Assembly (NCBI GenBank): GCA_902489855.1
Contig: CABUBS010000117.1
Coordinates: 1-6,669 of the forward strand
DNA length: 6,669 nucleotides
Source: an uncultured Collinsella sp.
GTDB taxonomy: Bacteria > Actinomycetota > Coriobacteriia > Coriobacteriales > Coriobacteriaceae
Direction: 5' to 3'
The translations under genes and the position numbers were made by a program. The notes under the pieces were generated by a model, which did no database searches, was not told the origin of the DNA, and saw nothing but the letters and a program-made list of their open reading frames with translations. Below are positions 4,370 through 6,669 of this stretch, piece by piece (within the stretch, counting starts at the first letter, position 1; every line of letters starts with the position of its first letter).

Positions 4370-6328
4370 ATGAGGAAAACTCACCCCGTCGACGCGCTCA
4401 AGAAGCTAGGCATAGGCCTCGCCTTTGGAGCTGCAACCATCATGTCCATGCCGACCTCTGCGCTCGCCTGCACGCAGATCTACATGGGCAAAAACCTAAC
4501 GGCCGATGGCAATACGTATTATGGCCGCACCGAGGACGTTGGCACACGTTACCTCAAGCACTATGGCATTGAACCCTCGCATGGTCCCGGCCATATCTAC
4601 GGCTCAGACGAGTCCGACTTCGCATACACCTCGACCAAGACCACATATCGTTATAGCTACGTGCGCGACCACCCTTCGCAGTGGCACGGACGCTGGGACG
4701 CCTACTCCGAAGCGGGAATTAACGAGAAGGGCGTTTCTTGCTCTGCCACGCTGAGCACGAGCATGAATGACGAAGCAAAGGCCGCAGATCCCCTGACCAA
4801 AACAGGCATCAGCGAATACGTCTACGCCGGCGTCATCCTTGGCGAGAGCGGCACGGCCCGCGAGGGAGTCGAGCTCATCGGCAGGCTCATTAACGAACAG
4901 GGCGCCAACGCCAACGACCAGCTCATCATTGCCGACAACAATGAGACTTGGCTGTTCGCCGCGCTTTCCGGCCATCAGTGGATTGCCATGAAGTTGACCG
5001 ATGATATCGCGTCGCTCAATCCCAATATCAGCAATCTCAACTTCAAGGTTAACCTCGATGACACCGTAAACTGCATTCACTCCGAAGGCATTAAGTCCCT
5101 ACCTGAAGAAAAGGGTTTCGCCAAGTATTTCGACGACGGACAGTTCGATGTTGCCCAGACCTACGGTTCGCCCATCGACAAAACTTCCGTTCACGCTTGG
5201 TCGCGCTACGTCCAGGGCCGCGATTACCTTGGGGCTCCGCTTACTGAGGGCACCGACTATGAAATCGTCCAGGACACTAGCGAAAAACCGCGCGCTAAGG
5301 TTGGCGCCATGGTAAATGAAATGCAGCCGCTGTTCTTCCAACCCGAAAAGTCCGGTTGGAATACTTTTGAACTTATTCGCGCCTTTGGCAATCGTGGCGA
5401 AAACGTTCCCGGCCTCAGCGCCAACACCGATGGTGCCTATTGCATCGGCACCGAGCGCAACGGTGAGGCCCATCTCTTCCAGATTCGCAACGGCCTCAAC
5501 CCTGAAATTGCGACCATCCAATGGGAGATGCTCTCTCGAGCTGAATTCTCCATCGCCATCCCGCTGTACTCCGCCCTGATGACCGAGGTCAGCCCCTACT
5601 TCAGCGACCAGACCGTATCTTTCGACCACTGCGACGAAACAGACGTCGTAAACAACGAAGAGCCTGAGAACTCCATTAACTACGTCTTTATGGACATCAG
5701 CTCGCTTGCCTTCGAGAATCGTGCCACCCTCGGTGCTGGCGTCCATGCCTATCTTGACGCCCTCCAGAATGAGCTCATCGAGCAGAACAAGGAAGTTGAC
5801 GCCGCCATGCTGGCCGAAACGACCACCGAGGGCCGCACTGCCCTAGCCAACAAGGCCGGCAAGGCTGCCACCGAGAACACCTACAAGAAGTGCAAGGCCC
5901 TGCTCCAGGAGATGCGCGCCTATCAGAAGGCCGGAAACTTCGAACAGCCCTTTACCCCAAGCGATCTGAACACCGAGACCAAGGGCCTCAAGGTGTCCAT
6001 TACCTACGCCCAGGACGCTCTTGCCACCGACCCGGTCACCCCGGATCAGCCCGGCACCCCCGAGCAGCCCGGCAAGCCCGAGCAGCCCGGCAAGCCCGAG
6101 CAGCCTGGTACCCCCGAGAAGCCTGAGCAGCCCACCACCAAGCCTGAGAAGCCCGGCAAGTCGGACAACACCACGACCACGGTAACCACCAACAAGACGA
6201 ACACCAAGGGCGGCCTGCCCACCACTGGCGATCGTTTTGATGGCCGCATGGTGGCCGTATTCGCCATCGCTGGCGTTGCCGTCATCTCCGCAGGCGGTTA
6301 TATCCTCTATCGCCGCAACAAGGAGTAA
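4370..6328 (+). CDS. Secreted, sortase-anchored C69-family dipeptidase
   Basis: A 652-residue cell-surface peptidase of family C69 (PepD-like N-terminal-nucleophile hydrolases), expected to release amino acids from dipeptides outside the cell. A signal peptide spans about 1-33 (basic MRKTHPVDALKK, hydrophobic core, then SALA). Cys34 comes directly after ALA and opens the catalytic domain as CTQIYMGKNLTADGNTYYGR, the family's nucleophile context. AGINEKGVSCSAT (about 114-126) and IADNNETWLFAALSGHQWIA are further C69 hallmarks. The catalytic part runs to about 500 and is followed by a charged helical stretch, a Pro-rich QPGKPE spacer (about 555-597), a Thr/Asn-rich stalk, the sortase motif LPTTG (616-620), a membrane helix and the basic tail RRNKE. 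GGAGGG lies 3 nt before the ATG. The gene has its own promoter, leader and terminator, so it is monocistronic. The family is sure; dipeptide specificity is not readable. Confidence 0.93.
   Translation: MRKTHPVDALKKLGIGLAFGAATIMSMPTSALACTQIYMGKNLTADGNTYYGRTEDVGTRYLKHYGIEPSHGPGHIYGSDESDFAYTSTKTTYRYSYVRDHPSQWHGRWDAYSEAGINEKGVSCSATLSTSMNDEAKAADPLTKTGISEYVYAGVILGESGTAREGVELIGRLINEQGANANDQLIIADNNETWLFAALSGHQWIAMKLTDDIASLNPNISNLNFKVNLDDTVNCIHSEGIKSLPEEKGFAKYFDDGQFDVAQTYGSPIDKTSVHAWSRYVQGRDYLGAPLTEGTDYEIVQDTSEKPRAKVGAMVNEMQPLFFQPEKSGWNTFELIRAFGNRGENVPGLSANTDGAYCIGTERNGEAHLFQIRNGLNPEIATIQWEMLSRAEFSIAIPLYSALMTEVSPYFSDQTVSFDHCDETDVVNNEEPENSINYVFMDISSLAFENRATLGAGVHAYLDALQNELIEQNKEVDAAMLAETTTEGRTALANKAGKAATENTYKKCKALLQEMRAYQKAGNFEQPFTPSDLNTETKGLKVSITYAQDALATDPVTPDQPGTPEQPGKPEQPGKPEQPGTPEKPEQPTTKPEKPGKSDNTTTTVTTNKTNTKGGLPTTGDRFDGRMVAVFAIAGVAVISAGGYILYRRNKE
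6047..6118 (+). repeat. Four tandem 18-bp repeats coding a Pro-rich wall spacer
   Basis: Four consecutive 18-bp units encode QPG(T/K)PE: units begin at 6047, 6065, 6083 and 6101. The second and third are identical; the first and fourth differ by a few bases. Shorter degenerate units (KPEQP, KPEKPGK) follow. Such spacers let a sortase-linked domain cross the cell wall, and the perfect central units make slipped-strand copy-number change likely between strains. Confidence 0.85.
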
Positions 6329-6340
6329 TCCCTCGCTGGT

Positions 6341-6387
6341 GCGGGTGGGACGACACGGGTCGCCCCGCCCGCTCAGCCCGCCTTTTT
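6341..6387 (+). terminator. Terminator of the C69 dipeptidase gene
   Basis: A 14-position stem (6341-6354 with 6359-6372) with one mismatch, one G-T pair and a 4-nt loop starts 12 nt after the stop codon. The T run TTTTT (6383-6387) lies 10 nt beyond the stem. An alternative 5-bp pairing of GCGGG (6341) with CCCGC (6377-6381) would put the stem 1 nt from the T run. Either fold supports termination, though the geometry is not ideal. Confidence 0.65.
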
Positions 6388-6407
6388 GACCGGTGGGAAA
6401 CACCGCT

Positions 6408-6430
6408 GAAATCTTTTCGAAAAAGATTTC
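6408..6430. other. AT-rich perfect hairpin upstream of the trp leader promoter
   Basis: GAAATCTTTT (6408-6417) and AAAAGATTTC (6421-6430) form a perfect 10-bp inverted repeat with a 3-nt centre. It follows a smaller CGGTG/CACCG hairpin (6391-6395 with 6401-6405). It sits just upstream of, and slightly overlaps, the -35 position of the leader promoter. A protein-binding dyad or UP-like element is possible; there is no T run for termination. Confidence 0.45.
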
Positions 6431-6463
6431 CCCGCACACACTTCGCTGTGCTATAGTGCAGCG
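6428..6463 (+). promoter_or_regulatory. Promoter and candidate operator for the trp leader
   Basis: TATAGT (6452-6457) is a good -10 box; the -35 region at 17-18 nt upstream (TTCCCC) is weak. The -10 is embedded in an interrupted palindrome, CGCTG-tg-CTATAG-tg-CAGCG (6444-6463), symmetric at 16 of 20 positions, as expected for a repressor site over a promoter. Transcription would start near 6464, about 52 nt before the leader peptide. The palindrome is seen; the operator role is inferred. Confidence 0.5.
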
Positions 6464-6515
6464 CAACAGCAACTAGGTGCGACCGCGCCACGGCATCACG
6501 AAAGGAGCCACCAAC

Positions 6516-6584
6516 ATGAAGAACACGATGAAGTCTCTCAACAACTGGTGGTGGCGTGATGCGAATACGATCGGTCGACGGTGA
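6516..6584 (+). CDS. trpL: Tryptophan operon leader peptide
   Basis: A 22-residue peptide, MKNTMKSLNNWWWRDANTIG then RR and TGA, preceded by AAAGGAG (6501-6507) 8 nt before the ATG. Three consecutive TGG codons (6546-6554) act as a tryptophan sensor: a ribosome short of charged tRNA-Trp stalls there. Actinobacterial trp leaders are known to carry such WWW runs. The peptide ends 36 nt before an intrinsic terminator, the layout of a translation-coupled attenuator. The structural gene it controls is beyond the window, so it could be a trp biosynthetic operon, an aromatic-pathway gene or a tryptophan transporter. The product probably has no function beyond being translated. Confidence 0.9.
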   Translation: MKNTMKSLNNWWWRDANTIGRR

Positions 6585-6651
6585 GTCCCTCACGCCTGTT
6601 TTTGCGCTCTAGGTGATTGGAAGGCCTCTGGTTTCGACCGGGGGCCTTTTT
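6553..6651 (+). promoter_or_regulatory. Trp attenuator: competing leader RNA structures
   Basis: Three pairings can be read. (a) Pause-type stem: GGCGTGA (6553-6559), overlapping the last Trp codon, with TCACGCC (6590-6596). (b) Antiterminator: TCGGTCGA (6571-6578) with TCGACCGG (6634-6641), seven Watson-Crick pairs plus one G-T, using the loop and 3' arm of the terminator. (c) The terminator itself, 6621-6648. A ribosome stalled at Trp codons would leave 6571-6578 free so that (b) forms and transcription continues. A ribosome reaching the stop codon (6582-6584) would cover 6571-6578 so that (c) forms. The pairings are seen; the mechanism is inferred from known trp attenuators. A small GTGAG/CTCAC stem (6581-6593) may compete with (a). 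Confidence 0.7.
6621..6651 (+). terminator. Attenuator terminator downstream of trpL
   Basis: A 12-bp stem (6621-6632 with 6637-6648, two G-T pairs) closes on a TTCG tetraloop and runs into TTTTT (6647-6651). This is a textbook intrinsic terminator placed 36 nt after the leader-peptide stop, ahead of the regulated gene outside the window. Confidence 0.92.
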
Positions 6652-6669
6652 CTATCTCGAGCCCGATCG

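Noticed and set aside
4306..4572. An 88-codon open frame starting in the C69 leader
   Set aside because: It reads through the leader hairpin and then out of frame through the C69 signal peptide and catalytic start, with no ribosome binding site of its own.
5843..6472. A minus-strand open frame rich in Gly and Leu, overlapping the Pro-rich repeats
   Set aside because: It is the mirror of the C69 gene's repetitive spacer. The low-complexity GL composition is a by-product of the repeats, and it runs through the terminator region.
6469..6476. AACTAG just after the trp leader transcription start as a TrpR operator half site
   Set aside because: Only one half site is present, with no partner repeat, and TrpR is not generally expected in Actinomycetota. 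A six-base match is easily chance.

Overview
The window looks like a chromosomal piece from a fairly GC-rich Gram-positive of the Actinomycetota, most likely a Coriobacteriia (Collinsella-type) gut bacterium. That placement is inference: it rests on codon bias toward G/C at third positions, a large secreted C69 dipeptidase with an LPXTG-type anchor, and a WWW tryptophan leader peptide of the kind seen in actinobacterial trp attenuators. No database search was possible.

Left half, minus strand (transcribed right to left): rnd (ribonuclease D, 2945-1812), then a gap holding a 108-bp near-perfect inverted repeat, then a YugP-type membrane zinc metallopeptidase (1608-904), then a 115-bp gap with two strong hairpins, then xseA (exonuclease VII large subunit), which starts at 788 and runs off the left edge. 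These are housekeeping nucleic-acid and membrane-quality genes rather than an obvious pathway.

Centre, plus strand: divergent from rnd is a two-gene unit made of a diacylglycerol/lipid kinase-family protein (3044-3961) and, 9 nt later behind a strong ribosome binding site, a 30-residue single-pass membrane peptide (3971-4063) that ORF callers with length cut-offs would miss. A strong intrinsic terminator (4099-4140) ends it.

Right half, plus strand: a 229-bp intergenic region carries a good promoter (TATAAT at 4219), a 22-bp imperfect direct repeat, and a long leader with a GCGA-capped hairpin. It leads into a 652-residue secreted, sortase-anchored C69 dipeptidase whose predicted signal-peptidase site falls directly before the catalytic cysteine. 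After its terminator comes a promoter and a complete tryptophan attenuation leader: a 22-aa peptide with three consecutive Trp codons, a textbook terminator, and a mutually exclusive pairing that would serve as antiterminator. The controlled gene lies beyond the right edge, so its identity (trp biosynthesis, aromatic pathway or transporter) cannot be read here.

No CRISPR array, tRNA, rRNA, transposase or phage gene was seen. The most notable items are the tryptophan attenuator, the intergenic inverted repeat, the kinase plus micro-membrane-protein pair, and the C69 maturation logic.
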